The position numbers and the translations under genes were made by a program. This document shows, one piece after another, positions 28,641 to 38,210 of a stretch of DNA of 64,000 nt. Under the pieces are notes generated by a model. It was not told the origin of the DNA, ran no database searches, and worked only from the letters and a program-made list of their open reading frames with translations. Location of the stretch: assembly GCA_029224965.1 (NCBI GenBank), contig JAQXVO010000012.1, positions 1 to 64,000 on the forward strand, written 5' to 3'. Every line of letters starts with the position of its first letter. Positions within the stretch are counted from its first letter, which is position 1. Source of the stretch: Lachnospiraceae bacterium (GTDB lineage Bacteria; Bacillota; Clostridia; Lachnospirales; Lachnospiraceae).

Positions 28641-29558
28641 TCAATGTTCGATGAGATATCTCTGAACGCTGGTTACGGCGTTGGCTCCATCAGCTGCAGC
28701 TGTAATGACCTGGCGGAGCTGTTTGGTCCGGACATCGCCTGCAGCGAAGATACCGGGGATGGAAGTAATACCATCTTCTCCTGCAATGATATAACCCTTC
28801 TCATCCCGGTCGGGAAGCCAGGCCCAGTCATGGGTATTCGGTTCGGTTCCGACCGCAATGAAAACTCCATTTACTGGAAGCAGCTGACTCTGGCCGGTCT
28901 TCTTGTTATGAACCTTCAGGCCATTGACCTGGCCCTCGCCCTGGATTTCATCCGGTATCGTATCATAAAGCACTTCGATCTTATCGATGGAAAGAGCCTC
29001 ATCCTGAAGAACCTTGGCTCCGCGGAAGGCATCTCTCCGATGAATCAGGTAAACCTTGGAAGCGAAACGGGAAAGGAAGATCGCATCCTCCAGAGCCACA
29101 TCACCGCCTCCGATCACGGCTGTTACCTTGTTCCGGAAAAAAGCACCGTCACAGGTCGCACAGTAGGAAACACCAGCTCCGGTCAGTTCCTTCTCGCCCG
29201 GAATGCCAAGCTTTCGATTGCTGGCACCGGCACAGAGAATAATGGTCCTGGTCAGATAAGTCTCTTTATTAGAAACAACCTTCCACAGACCCCCGTCCTT
29301 TTCCACCGACTGCACAGTCTCCACCCGAATATCGGCACCCAGCTTTTCGGCGTGCTTTTTCATTTCCATGCCAAGCTGCATACCGCTGATGCCCGGAAGA
29401 CCCGGATAATTGTCGACTTCATAGGTGTTTACAATCTGACCGCCGCCCATGGGACTCGGATCCAGGCAGACCATGGAAAGCCCGGCCCGTTTTGCATAAA
29501 TAGAGGCCGTAAGACCGGCAGGACCTCCGCCAATAATCAGTGTATCGAATGACTCCAT
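28641..29558 (-). CDS. trxB: thioredoxin-disulfide reductase
   Basis: FAD/NADPH-dependent reductase of thioredoxin, 305 aa. It has the N-terminal FAD-binding GGGPAGLTASIYAKRAG, the redox-active CATCDGAFF (about residue 135), NADPH-binding GGGDVALEDA, and C-terminal IPGIFAAGDVRTKQLRQV. The length and motifs are standard. It stands alone, with a thioredoxin gene not in view. It precedes the NlpC gene by 168 nt on the same strand. Confidence 0.95.
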   Translation of the reverse strand: MESFDTLIIGGGPAGLTASIYAKRAGLSMVCLDPSPMGGGQIVNTYEVDNYPGLPGISGMQLGMEMKKHAEKLGADIRVETVQSVEKDGGLWKVVSNKETYLTRTIILCAGASNRKLGIPGEKELTGAGVSYCATCDGAFFRNKVTAVIGGGDVALEDAIFLSRFASKVYLIHRRDAFRGAKVLQDEALSIDKIEVLYDTIPDEIQGEGQVNGLKVHNKKTGQSQLLPVNGVFIAVGTEPNTHDWAWLPDRDEKGYIIAGEDGITSIPGIFAAGDVRTKQLRQVITAAADGANAVTSVQRYLIEH

Positions 29559-29623
29559 AAGAACCGCCTTTCTAATCTGCTATTCAGATTGTGTGTTTTT
29601 ATATTTGGTCAAATATGATTTTA

Positions 29624-30454
29624 TCACACTTTTCGGATTTTTCCACCCTCTAAAGTAATTTTTCTTTCTTTATAAAGATGGCCGACGGCCCGCTTGAAGG
29701 CATTCTTGGAAAGGCCGGTCTCCCGGAAGATGACTTCCGGCTTTGCCTTCTCGGTAAAAGGCAGAACTCCGGCATAGGAATCCAGAAGGTCCAGAATCTT
29801 CTGCGCATCCTCAGGAATTTCTTCCGCAGCAGACTTACGAAGGGAGACATCCAGCTTTCCGTCTTCCTTGACGCCTGTTACATGAAGGTCCAGGACATCG
29901 CCGATCCGAAACTGGCTGGTTTTCTCAAACTTTGGAATCATGCCCGAATACTTGTCGTCCACAGCCACAAAAGTTCCGAAATCATGGCCGAATTCATAGA
30001 TCCGTCCACTGACAGAATCTCCCTTCTGATAAGGAGCCTGGGTCGAAAGGAGACGGTAGAGTCCTCTCATAGATGCAGCCAGACGGCCGGACTTATCGAT
30101 ATAAAGACGAACCAGGATTTCATCACCTGCTTCAACCTTTCCCACCATCTCACGGTAGGGAAGGAAAAGATCCTTTTCCAGACCCCAGTCCAGAAAGCCT
30201 CCGATTTTAGAGACTTCGCGGACCGTAAGAGCCGCCATCTTCCCGAGCGTAATCTTTGGCTCCCTCGTTGTCGCGATCAGCCGGTCCTCTGAGTCCTTAT
30301 AGAGGAAGACCTTCAGGACGTCATTCACGCCTGCTGTCTCAGGTACTTCCTTTTTCGGCAGAAGCACGGTCTCTTCGGACCCGTCCTCGCCCAGATAGGC
30401 ACCGAAGTCCTTGAAGCGGACAATGCGGAGACTCTGTATTTCACCTAATTTCAT
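29624..30454 (-). CDS. CvfB-family S1 RNA-binding protein
   Basis: A 276-aa protein of the CvfB/YitL family, RNA-binding virulence or expression regulators in Firmicutes. Three S1-like beta-barrel regions (starting MKLGEIQSLRIVRFKDFGAYLG, then IGGFLDWGLEKDLFLP, then YEFGHDFGTFVAVD) are followed by a C-terminal winged helix (GLSKNAFKRAVGHLYKERKITLEGG). The start at 30454 has AAAGGAAAAG upstream. The track start adds 15 unlikely residues. It overlaps nothing and follows the thioesterase gene by 26 nt, so they are probably co-transcribed. Confidence 0.9.
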   Translation of the reverse strand: MKLGEIQSLRIVRFKDFGAYLGEDGSEETVLLPKKEVPETAGVNDVLKVFLYKDSEDRLIATTREPKITLGKMAALTVREVSKIGGFLDWGLEKDLFLPYREMVGKVEAGDEILVRLYIDKSGRLAASMRGLYRLLSTQAPYQKGDSVSGRIYEFGHDFGTFVAVDDKYSGMIPKFEKTSQFRIGDVLDLHVTGVKEDGKLDVSLRKSAAEEIPEDAQKILDLLDSYAGVLPFTEKAKPEVIFRETGLSKNAFKRAVGHLYKERKITLEGGKIRKV

Positions 30455-30480
30455 ATCTTTTCCTTTCATATTAAAATTAA

Positions 30481-31191
30481 TCACCTGGTCAGGATACAAA
30501 TGACAGCCAGGACATCTTTTTGGTCCTTCAGAACGGCCGTCATTTTTTCTTCCTCAGTCTTGGTATAAATATAGACCGTATCCCCTAAGACTGCCTGTCT
30601 CCGGTATTCAGTCCGGATGCCCCGGATTTTTCTGCCTTCCGGAAGGACCGCCATGGCTTCCTCCACATATTTCTCATTATTCATATGATGGTTGGAATCC
30701 AGGTAGATCCGGGTCACAAGAAAGCTTCCGGCCTCTCTCAGCTCTTCTGCTGGCGGTGCCGGGATCTTTCGTCCGGTCCAGTTTCCTTTGACCGGTTCAT
30801 CCAGGCCATAGGCGTCTTTCATTTCCTTAGAAGGCAGAGTCGGATGCATCTTTACAAGATCCATAAGGACCCAGATCGACCGGGCCCGGACAAAGGGATC
30901 CTGTCCCGAATATTCCATGGTAAAATCACGAATGGCATAGAGGCCCTTATAGGTAACCGGTCGGGTCGTAATCACGATTTCCTCGCCGATTTTCGGCAGC
31001 CTGTCGATATCAATCTGCCAGGAAAGGATATACCAGCCCTGCCCGTGATCTTTGAGCCAGCTTACGGAAAAGCCGGTATCTTCGGTCTGAAAGGTCGAGC
31101 AGTCCTGAAAGTAGTTAATCAGAGACGGTACCGTGAGGATTCCTTCGGAATCAACTTCACTGTAGCGCACCCTGCCATGCATTTCATACAT
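30481..31191 (-). CDS. acyl-ACP thioesterase (FatA/FatB-like)
   Basis: A 236-aa double hot-dog fold enzyme expected to release fatty acids from acyl-ACP. The first hot-dog starts VRYSEVDSEGILTVPSLINYFQDCS. The DSNHHMNNEKYVEEAM segment (about residue 170) holds the Asn/His catalytic region of the second. GGAG precedes the ATG at 31191. The track start is 11 codons too long. One AAATNTAGACC copy lies in the coding sequence (30567-30577), encoding Val-Tyr-Ile with ATA-free but AT-rich codons. Confidence 0.9.
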   Translation of the reverse strand: MYEMHGRVRYSEVDSEGILTVPSLINYFQDCSTFQTEDTGFSVSWLKDHGQGWYILSWQIDIDRLPKIGEEIVITTRPVTYKGLYAIRDFTMEYSGQDPFVRARSIWVLMDLVKMHPTLPSKEMKDAYGLDEPVKGNWTGRKIPAPPAEELREAGSFLVTRIYLDSNHHMNNEKYVEEAMAVLPEGRKIRGIRTEYRRQAVLGDTVYIYTKTEEEKMTAVLKDQKDVLAVICILTR

Positions 31192-31277
31192 TTTTCTATC
31201 TCCTTTCCTGCAGACTTCTGTCATGGTTTCATCCTTGGAATTCTTCCTATGAATCCCTGCCAGAATGCATCCGCGGA

Positions 31278-31400
31278 TTTCCCGTCTTGAATCTGCAGCA
31301 GGATTTCATCTATGAGTTTTCCGTCTTGAATCTGCAGCAGATTTCATCCATGAGTTTTCTGTCTTGAATCTGCAGCAGGATTTCATCCATGAGTTTTCCG
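31278..31400. repeat. 39-bp tandem repeat, three copies
   Basis: A unit of CGTCTTGAATCTGCAGCAGG followed by ATTTCATCCATGAGTTTTC recurs about three times with a 39-bp period (one copy is a base short). Its sequence is unrelated to the 39-bp repeats at 12.6 and 53.4 kb. The rest of the gap holds the tRNA-Gln and its terminator. Confidence 0.8.
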
Positions 31401-31414
31401 TCTGAAATTTGTAC

Positions 31415-31445
31415 GAAAAAAGGCACTGTGTAAAACACAGTGCCT
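31415..31445 (-). terminator. terminator after tRNA-Gln
   Basis: An 11-bp perfect stem AGGCACTGTGT / ACACAGTGCCT with a 3-nt loop and a U6 tract, 5 nt past the tRNA end. Confidence 0.92.
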
Positions 31446-31449
31446 GAAG

Positions 31450-31522
31450 CTGGCCCAGCAGGATTCGAACCTGCGAAATGACGGAGTCAGAGTCCGTTGC
31501 CTTACCGCTTGGCTATGGGCCA
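31450..31522 (-). tRNA. tRNA-Gln(CUG)
   Basis: On the minus strand the acceptor arms TGGCCCA / TGGGCCA, anticodon stem ACGGA / TCCGT with loop CTCTGAC (anticodon CTG), and T-arm GGTTCGAATCC are all paired. CCA is not encoded. The length is 73 nt. Confidence 0.95.
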
Positions 31523-31708
31523 TTATTGTTCTGCCGCTCTCGCGTCAACAAATGATAATATACAGGACACTGCCTTTGATGTCAAGCACTTTTATGAAAA
31601 AAATAATAAAAAGTTTAAGTCTGAAAATTCAGTCAGATTTCTCTGCCAGTCTTCCGAAGTCCAGTGAGAATTTCGGATGCATTTTTAGAGATCGGCTGGA
31701 AATTTCAA

Positions 31709-32401
31709 TCAGACTTCCGGGGCTAACAGGATCCCCTTCCCATCCTTCCGTACAAATCGGCAGGGCTCCCTGTTTTCGGCCGACAGGCTGCCTTTACTCA
31801 GATTTCTTAAGTCCTCAAAGAAGCGCCCGGCTCTTTCTTCCGGAAGAATTCCCCGGATTTTGACAGCACTGCCGTAATCCTGAGAAAGAAGGATACCGTC
31901 CGAATTCCGGAAGAGATATTCCACCTTTCCGGCCATATCATAAGGATAGATGAGATCAAAGACTTCGCCCCTCTCCTCGGCCAGAACCAGACTCTTCTCT
32001 ACCGCATCCCCCGCCGCCTTGGAATAGGCACGGGTCAGGCCGCCGGTGCCAAGCAGAGTGCCGCCGAAATAGCGGGTGACCACCAGGACTGCATCATGGA
32101 TTCCCTGACCGGTCAGAACATCCAGTATGGGCCGGCCGGCAGTCCCCTGAGGTTCTCCGTCATCCGCAGCCCGCATCAGATCTCCCTTTTCTCCAATCCG
32201 GTAGGCAAAAACGTGGTGCTTGGCATCGTAATATTTCTTTCGGACGGACTCTACGATGACCAGAGCCTCTTCCTCGGAATGCGCCGCATGAAGTTCTGAG
32301 AGAAAACGCGATTTTTTCTCTTCATAATAACCCTCGCCGTCTTCGAAGACGATCTTTTCGACTGCTGTTTTTTCGTCCGCCATATCTTTTCCCAGCCCCA
32401 T
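31709..32401 (-). CDS. YigZ/IMPACT-family protein
   Basis: A 230-aa protein of the YigZ family (UPF0029, eukaryotic IMPACT relatives). The N-terminal half carries EKKSRFLSELHAAHSEEEA, DAKHHVFAYRIG and DDGEPQGTAGRPILDVL, all diagnostic. The C-terminal half is a smaller EF-G-IV-like domain. Its biochemical function is unsettled. In bacteria it is often called a ribosome- or proline-peptidase-associated factor. The exact start is uncertain: M1 at 32401 and M7 at 32383 are both possible and neither RBS is strong. Confidence 0.88.
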   Translation of the reverse strand: MGLGKDMADEKTAVEKIVFEDGEGYYEEKKSRFLSELHAAHSEEEALVIVESVRKKYYDAKHHVFAYRIGEKGDLMRAADDGEPQGTAGRPILDVLTGQGIHDAVLVVTRYFGGTLLGTGGLTRAYSKAAGDAVEKSLVLAEERGEVFDLIYPYDMAGKVEYLFRNSDGILLSQDYGSAVKIRGILPEERAGRFFEDLRNLSKGSLSAENREPCRFVRKDGKGILLAPEV

Positions 32402-32540
32402 CCTGCTCTGCTGTTCTTCTGCCCAGCCGTTCTGCCATTCTTCTGCTCTGCTGCTATGCCATTCTGCCGCTCTGCTGCTCTGCCCGTTCTGCTGCTATGC
32501 TGCTATGCCCGTTCTGCTGCTATGCCGCTCTTCCTGCTGT
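32402..32540. repeat. short-period low-complexity repeat
   Basis: Irregular repetition of TCTGCTGCTATGCCGT- and TTCTGCYCAGCC-like words upstream of yigZ, with a CTG/TGC bias. It is not coding, and looks like slipped-strand expansion. Confidence 0.65.
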
Positions 32541-32642
32541 TTCTGATTATTATACATGATTCTGAAAAGCTATGGTATAATTATGATAATTATGACATGA
32601 AATAAGTAAGAAGGTATCGAACCGTTTTACGCGGAGGTTTTT

Positions 32643-35312
32643 ATGAATTTAGGAAAAAATAACGTGACCTCGAACCGGACTTCCTCGCGAAAGTCCCTTC
32701 GCCGTCGGAAAAAAGCCGGGATCGTCGTCGTCCGATCCATCCTGGTATTTATTCTGGTTCTCCTTGCAGGAGTTATTGCAGCCTTTACCATCTATGCAAG
32801 AAAGCTGATCCAGAAGCTGCCGGATGTATCCACAATCAACATTTCCCCGACCGGCTACTCCACCACCGTCTATGACAGTGATGGAAATGCCATTCAGAAG
32901 CTCGCAGCCACAGGATCCAACCGCGAATATGTCAGCCTGGATCAGATTCCCAAGGATGTTCAGAACGCATTCATCGCCATCGAAGATTCCCGCTTCTATG
33001 AGCATAACGGCGTCGATATCCGGGGCATCTTACGGGCCGGTTTTACTGGTCTTACTTCCGGCGGCCGCATGCAGGGGGCCAGTACCATTACCCAGCAGCT
33101 TTTAAAGAACAATTATTTCTCCACCTGGACTTCGGAAAAGACCTTCCGGGACTCCCTGGAACGGAAAATCCAGGAACAGTATCTGGCCGTTCAGCTGGAA
33201 AAAATCACATCCAAGCAGACCATTCTGGAAAATTATCTCAATACCATAAATCTCGGTCAGAACACTTTAGGCGTTCAGGCAGCATCCAAGCGCTATTTTA
33301 ATAAGAATGTCAGCGAACTCAATCTGTCTGAGGCAGCGGTCATTGCTGCCATCACGCAGAATCCAACCCGTTACAATCCGATTTCCAACCCCGACCAGAA
33401 TGCCGCCCGCCGAAAACTGGTCTTAAAAGACATGCTGGACCAGGGGCTGATCAAGAAATCTCAGTACAAGGAAGCTCTGAACGACAACGTCTACGAAAGA
33501 ATCCAGAATGCCAACAGCGCTGCTTCCGATGATTCGGTCAACTCTTATTTCGTAGATGCTCTGACTGATGAAGTTGTGAATGATCTGGTCAGCCAGCTTG
33601 GCTATACTGAGACCCAGGCCTATCAGAAGCTCTATTCGGGCGGTCTGAAAATCTACTCCACACAGAATACAAAGTTCCAGGAGATTGCCGAGAACGAGAT
33701 CAACAATCAGGACAATTATGGCTTCCAGCCCAAGATTTCCTTTTCCTATGCCCTGACCGTTACTAAGGCAGACGGAAGCTTTGAGAACTACAGCAGCCAG
33801 ACTCTCTTAAACTATTTCCGTCAGACCAAGGATCCGAATTACTCGATCAACTATAACAGTCAGGAAGAAGCTCAGGCGGCCATTGATGAATATAAGGCGG
33901 CCATTCTGAAGGAAGGCGACACTGTCGCTCCCGGAAACGAGGCCGTCACTTTTACCCTCCAGCCCCAGGCAGCAGCAACCATCATCGATCAGAAGACTGG
34001 AAAGGTTCTTGCCCTGGTCGGCGGACGCGGAGACAAGAGTGCAAGTAAGACCCTGAACCGGGCAGTTAATATTACCCGTCAGCCCGGGTCTACATTTAAA
34101 ATCCTGGCCGTCTATGCACCGGCACTGGATGCCGGCGGCAAGACCCTGGCCTCCGTCGAAGACAATGCGCCCACGAACTACGCTTCCTCAGACAAGCAGA
34201 TCCGAAACTCCAATGGCAGATACACCGGCTTCACGACCTTCCGGGAAGCCATCAAGGATTCCATCAACGTTGTTGCTGTCAAGGCTCTGACTGAGATCGG
34301 AACCAGTCTCGGCTACCAGTACGTCCAGGATTTTGGCATCACAACGCTGACCAGCGGCGATAACAACCAGACTCTGGCCATCGGCGGTATTACAAAGGGT
34401 GTCACCGATCTGGAACTCTGCGGAGCTTATGCCACCATCGCAGACTCTGGTCTCTACCATAAACCGACCTTCTACACGAAGGTCGAAGACAATGATGGAA
34501 ATGTCATTCTGAATAACGAAGCCAACCAGGCATCCGAAGGTACAAGGGTCATCAAAGATTCCACTGCATGGCTTCTGACCAGTGCCATGCAGGACGTTAT
34601 GACCAGCGGCACCGGTGTCCGGGCCAATCCATCCAATATCACAGTGGCCGGAAAAACCGGAACCACTAACGATAACCGTGATACCCTGATGGCCGGCTTC
34701 AGCCCCTATTACACCCTGACCGTCTGGGGCGGTTATGATGACAATACGCCGCAGACAACCACTACCTATTCCAAGAACATCTGGCGGAATATCATGAAGC
34801 AGATCAATGACGGATTGAGTGATCCAGGCTTCCCCATGCCTACGGATATCGTCCAGGCAACGGTCTGTTCCGAATCCGGAAAGCTGCCGGTCGACGGAGT
34901 CTGTAATGCAGATCCCCGCGGTGATAAGACCATCAACGAATATTTTGCCAAGGATACCGTTCCGACCGACACCTGCGATCACCATATCAAGGTCAAGATC
35001 TGCCAGGCATCCAATCTTCCGGCTGGTCCTTACTGCCCGGCATCACAAGTAGCGGAGAAGGTCTTTGTAACCGGCGGAAGCCAGGGGACCGAAGAAGCAC
35101 CCTATCTCATCGATGATGCCACCCTCCAGAAGACCTGCAATGTCCATACCCAGCCTACCATCGACGTACCGGATAGCAATCATATTACGACCGAAGGCCA
35201 GACCGGGACCGGGGAGACCTCTTCCGGAGCAGCCTCCGGCACAGGGGCAGAAGCGGAAGGGACAGCTTCCGGTACAAGCGGAACGGGCTCCGCCAGGGCT
35301 TCCGGAAACTAA
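32643..35312 (+). CDS. class A penicillin-binding protein (PBP1A family)
   Basis: Bifunctional peptidoglycan glycosyltransferase/transpeptidase, 889 aa. The cytosolic basic N-terminus and one membrane anchor (about 30-55) are followed by the GT51 domain (about 80-260), with EDSRFYEHNGVDIRGI, GASTITQQLLKN and the RKIQEQYLAVQLE motif. The transpeptidase domain (about 400-720) has SxxK in GSTFKIL, SxN in DSINVV and KTG in AGKTGTTND. A tail with several Cys (CDHHIKVKIC, PYCPAS) ends in Thr/Gly/Ser-rich low complexity. GCGGAGG sits 5 nt before the ATG. It is one of only four plus-strand genes. The SxxK codons coincide with one GGTCTACATTT word (34087-34097). Confidence 0.97.
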   Translation: MNLGKNNVTSNRTSSRKSLRRRKKAGIVVVRSILVFILVLLAGVIAAFTIYARKLIQKLPDVSTINISPTGYSTTVYDSDGNAIQKLAATGSNREYVSLDQIPKDVQNAFIAIEDSRFYEHNGVDIRGILRAGFTGLTSGGRMQGASTITQQLLKNNYFSTWTSEKTFRDSLERKIQEQYLAVQLEKITSKQTILENYLNTINLGQNTLGVQAASKRYFNKNVSELNLSEAAVIAAITQNPTRYNPISNPDQNAARRKLVLKDMLDQGLIKKSQYKEALNDNVYERIQNANSAASDDSVNSYFVDALTDEVVNDLVSQLGYTETQAYQKLYSGGLKIYSTQNTKFQEIAENEINNQDNYGFQPKISFSYALTVTKADGSFENYSSQTLLNYFRQTKDPNYSINYNSQEEAQAAIDEYKAAILKEGDTVAPGNEAVTFTLQPQAAATIIDQKTGKVLALVGGRGDKSASKTLNRAVNITRQPGSTFKILAVYAPALDAGGKTLASVEDNAPTNYASSDKQIRNSNGRYTGFTTFREAIKDSINVVAVKALTEIGTSLGYQYVQDFGITTLTSGDNNQTLAIGGITKGVTDLELCGAYATIADSGLYHKPTFYTKVEDNDGNVILNNEANQASEGTRVIKDSTAWLLTSAMQDVMTSGTGVRANPSNITVAGKTGTTNDNRDTLMAGFSPYYTLTVWGGYDDNTPQTTTTYSKNIWRNIMKQINDGLSDPGFPMPTDIVQATVCSESGKLPVDGVCNADPRGDKTINEYFAKDTVPTDTCDHHIKVKICQASNLPAGPYCPASQVAEKVFVTGGSQGTEEAPYLIDDATLQKTCNVHTQPTIDVPDSNHITTEGQTGTGETSSGAASGTGAEAEGTASGTSGTGSARASGN

Positions 35313-35323
35313 CTGCTGTAAAT

Positions 35324-35370
35324 AAAAAATACTTCAGAGTCAGCCAGAAGCTTTCTCTGAAGTATTTTTT
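35324..35370. terminator. terminator of the PBP gene (bidirectional form)
   Basis: AAAAAATACTTCAGAG and CTCTGAAGTATTTTTT pair across a 15-nt loop, giving a U-tract on either strand. It lies 12 nt past the PBP stop codon. Confidence 0.9.
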
Positions 35371-35409
35371 CTTGAAATCTTGAATTTTGAAGCCTTCCCT
35401 CCGGCTTAC

Positions 35410-35945
35410 GGGATTTATACATCGATTTTGACGAAAATCTCGAACCCCGTTGTACGATGTCCGAATTTCTGTGATTTTGTACAACGATTCTGAAAGGAAT
35501 CTCGAACCCCGTTGTACGATATCTGAATTTCTGTGATTTTGTACAACGATTTTGAATGTAATTTCCAATCCCGTTGTACGATATCCGAATTTCAGCGATT
35601 TTGTACAACGATTCTGAAAGGAATCTCGAATCCCGTTGTACAATGTCCGGATTTCAGCGATTTTGTACAACGATTTTGAATGTAATTTCCAATCCCGTTG
35701 TACGATATCCGAATTTCTGTGATTTTGTACAACGATTCTGAAAGGATTTTCAAATCCCGTTGTATGATGTCCGAATTTCTGTGATTTTGTACAACGATTT
35801 TGAATGAAATTTCCTATCCCGTTGTACGATGTCCGAATTTCTGTGATTTTGTACAACGATTTTGAATGAAATTTCCTATCCCGTTGTACGATGTCCGAAT
35901 TTCTGTGATTTTATACATTGGTTTCAAAGGAAATCCCGAATTCCG
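35410..35945. repeat. hairpin tandem array C (about 9 units, 62-bp pitch)
   Basis: Same family as array A but in the opposite orientation. Units of ACAACGATTYTGAAAGGAAT facing TCTCGAATCCCGTTGTACGA are separated by linkers of the TGTCCGAATTTCTGTGATTT type. Starts are near 35419, 35481, 35543, 35605, 35666, 35728, 35790, 35850 and 35913. It fills the space between the PBP terminator and the glnN stop, and therefore again sits 3' of a gene. The 223-aa and 99-aa track ORFs here are repeat artefacts. Confidence 0.9.
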
Positions 35946-35987
35946 ACCTTCCTCAGGCCTCAGCCTTCACACCTCAAGCCTCAGATC

Positions 35988-38108
35988 TCAGACCTCGAAC
36001 AGCATATCGCCATAGCTTGGCATGGGCCACATATCCTTATCGACAATCATTTCCAGAGCATCGACCGGCTTCCTCAGTGCCTCCATGGCAGTTTCCACAG
36101 TCTGATAATAATAGCGGGCCCTCTTCTGATGGTCCCTGATTTCCATGCCGGTAGAGACATCCTTCTCCAGCGCATCCAGAGCTTCCCTGGTCTGGCAGAG
36201 GAGATCATCGGTTTTCTTCAGGAGATCCGCCTGGGTCTTGGGTGCGAAGCCTGCAGCCTTCTGGATCTCATTGATCGAAGAAGCAAGCTCTGTCTCATAA
36301 CCGATCACAGCTGGAATGATCTGCTTTCCGGCCATATCCAGCATGGTCTTGGCCTCGATATTGACCTTCTTGGCATAGGTATCATACTCGATATCCTCAC
36401 GGGACTCGAGTTCAGCCCGGTTGAAGACATGGAACTTCTCAAAAGTGGCAACGGTCTTCTCCGTGGTCAGAGCCGGGATGGCATCAACCATGGACTGAAT
36501 GTTGGGCAGTCCGCGGCGCTGGGCTTCCTTGACCCATTCCTTGGAATAGCCGTCTCCATTGAAGACGATTCTCTGATGCTTGATGGCCAGGTCTTTGATC
36601 AGGTCATGGATAGCCATGTTAAAGTCATCGGCATTCTCCAGAATGTCACAGGCATCGGAGAAAGCCTCTGCAACAATGGTATTTAAGACAATATTGGGCT
36701 CGCCGACCGAATCCTCCGATCCGACCATACGGAACTCGAACTTGTTTCCAGTAAAGGCAAAAGGTGAAGTCCGGTTACGATCGGTGGCATCCTTCATGAA
36801 ATCAGGAAGAGAAGCCACGCCGGTCTTCATTTTCTTACCGGAAATGGAGTGCGTTGCGGAGCCGGTGCTGATCAGCTGAGCTAGAACATCATCCAGCTGG
36901 TCGCCCAGATAAACACTGATGATTGCTGGCGGTGCTTCAGAGCCGCCCAGACGGTGGTCGTTTCCGACATCGGCAGCAGACTCTCTTAAAAGATCCGCAT
37001 GATTGTCGACAGCGGCCAGGATGCAGCATAGAACCAGAAGGAACTGAAGATTCTCATGAGGGGTCTTGCCCGGATCCAGGAGGTTGATGCCGTCATCCGT
37101 TACCAGGGACCAGTTGTTGTGCTTGCCGGAGCCGTTGACGCCGTCGAAGGGTTTCTCATGAAGCAGGCACTGCAGGCCATGGCGGTTAGCTACCCGGCGC
37201 AGGGTCTCCATGATCATCTGGTTATGGTCAACGGCGATATTGGCATCCTCGTAAATGGGAGCCAGCTCGTGCTGTCCCGGAGCAACCTCATTGTGCTCGG
37301 TCTTGGCCGGCACACCCAGTCTCCAGAGCTCCTTATCCGCATCTCTCATAAAGGAAGCGATACGGGCGGGAATGGTACCGAAATAGTGGTCATCCATTTC
37401 CTGACCCTTGGGAGGCATAGCTCCGAAAAGAGTCCGTCCGGTATAGACCAGATCCTTCCGCTTGAGGAAGTTCTCCCGGTCAATGATGAAGTATTCCTGC
37501 TCGACACCGACCGAAGGGGTGACATAGTGAGAGGTCTGATTTCCGAACAGGCGAAGGAGACGGATGGCCTGGCTGCTGATGGCTTCCATGGAACGAAGAA
37601 GCGGTGTCTTCTGATCCAGGGCCTCGCCGGTATAGGAACAGAAGGCGGTCGGGATGCAGAGAACCGCACCGGACTCATCATGACGGACAAAGGCCGGTGA
37701 TGAGCAGTCCCAGGTGGTATAGCCTCTGGCTTCAAAAGTCGCTCTCAAGCCTCCGGAAGGGAAGCTGGATGCATCCGGCTCGCCCTTGATCAGCTCCTTT
37801 CCGGAGAAGCTCATCAGGACCTTGCCGCTCGCATCCGGAGCCGTGATAAAGGAATCATGCTTCTCGGCTGTAACGCCGGTCAGAGGCTGGAACCAGTGGG
37901 TGTAATGGGTGGCCCCCTGCTCAATGGCCCATTCCTTCATTTCATGTGCAACGACATCCGCGGTCTCGAGATCCAGATCCTTGCCCAGACGGATGGTCTC
38001 CTTCAGTTTCTGATAGGTTTTCTTGGGGAGGCGGGCACGCATGACTTCGTCATTGAAGACGCTTTCCCCGAAAATGTCAGAGACATTGAAGTATTCTTTA
38101 TCTTCCAT
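35988..38108 (-). CDS. glnN: type III glutamine synthetase
   Basis: ATP-dependent ligation of ammonia to glutamate, GlnN/GSIII class, 706 aa (far longer than GSI). Family segments include FKEKHDSFI-like AEKHDSFITAPDASG, GVEQEYFIIDRENF (metal/glutamate site), APGQHELAPIYEDAN, HEKPFDGVNGSGKHNNWSL, and NRTSPFAFTGNKFEFRMVGS. The start at 38108 (MEDKEYFN) has AAAGGAAAAAC upstream. A strong terminator hairpin ends about 15 nt before the start codon, so transcription must pass it to express this gene (see findings). Confidence 0.97.
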   Translation of the reverse strand: MEDKEYFNVSDIFGESVFNDEVMRARLPKKTYQKLKETIRLGKDLDLETADVVAHEMKEWAIEQGATHYTHWFQPLTGVTAEKHDSFITAPDASGKVLMSFSGKELIKGEPDASSFPSGGLRATFEARGYTTWDCSSPAFVRHDESGAVLCIPTAFCSYTGEALDQKTPLLRSMEAISSQAIRLLRLFGNQTSHYVTPSVGVEQEYFIIDRENFLKRKDLVYTGRTLFGAMPPKGQEMDDHYFGTIPARIASFMRDADKELWRLGVPAKTEHNEVAPGQHELAPIYEDANIAVDHNQMIMETLRRVANRHGLQCLLHEKPFDGVNGSGKHNNWSLVTDDGINLLDPGKTPHENLQFLLVLCCILAAVDNHADLLRESAADVGNDHRLGGSEAPPAIISVYLGDQLDDVLAQLISTGSATHSISGKKMKTGVASLPDFMKDATDRNRTSPFAFTGNKFEFRMVGSEDSVGEPNIVLNTIVAEAFSDACDILENADDFNMAIHDLIKDLAIKHQRIVFNGDGYSKEWVKEAQRRGLPNIQSMVDAIPALTTEKTVATFEKFHVFNRAELESREDIEYDTYAKKVNIEAKTMLDMAGKQIIPAVIGYETELASSINEIQKAAGFAPKTQADLLKKTDDLLCQTREALDALEKDVSTGMEIRDHQKRARYYYQTVETAMEALRKPVDALEMIVDKDMWPMPSYGDMLFEV

Positions 38109-38122
38109 TTGTTTTTCCTTTT

Positions 38123-38165
38123 CAAAAAACAATAGAGGATGCACCGACTGGAACATCCTCTATTG
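38123..38165 (-). terminator. terminator immediately upstream of glnN, possible attenuator
   Basis: A 12-bp perfect stem CAATAGAGGATG / CATCCTCTATTG with a 12-nt loop followed by UUUUUU on the minus strand. It ends about 15 nt from the glnN ATG. A second hairpin, GCTGACAGA-gct-TCTGTCAGC, lies just upstream (about 38171-38191). Either the fba terminator abuts glnN, or this is a regulated leader. Confidence 0.85.
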
Positions 38166-38210
38166 AATCAGGCTGACAGAAGCTCTGTCAGCTGACATAT
38201 TCTCTTATGC

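Noticed and set aside
35185-35856. A 223-aa minus-strand ORF (plus 35309-35608) over array C and the PBP tail
   Set aside because: It overlaps a certain gene antisense, and its peptide is just the repeat unit read in alternating frames.
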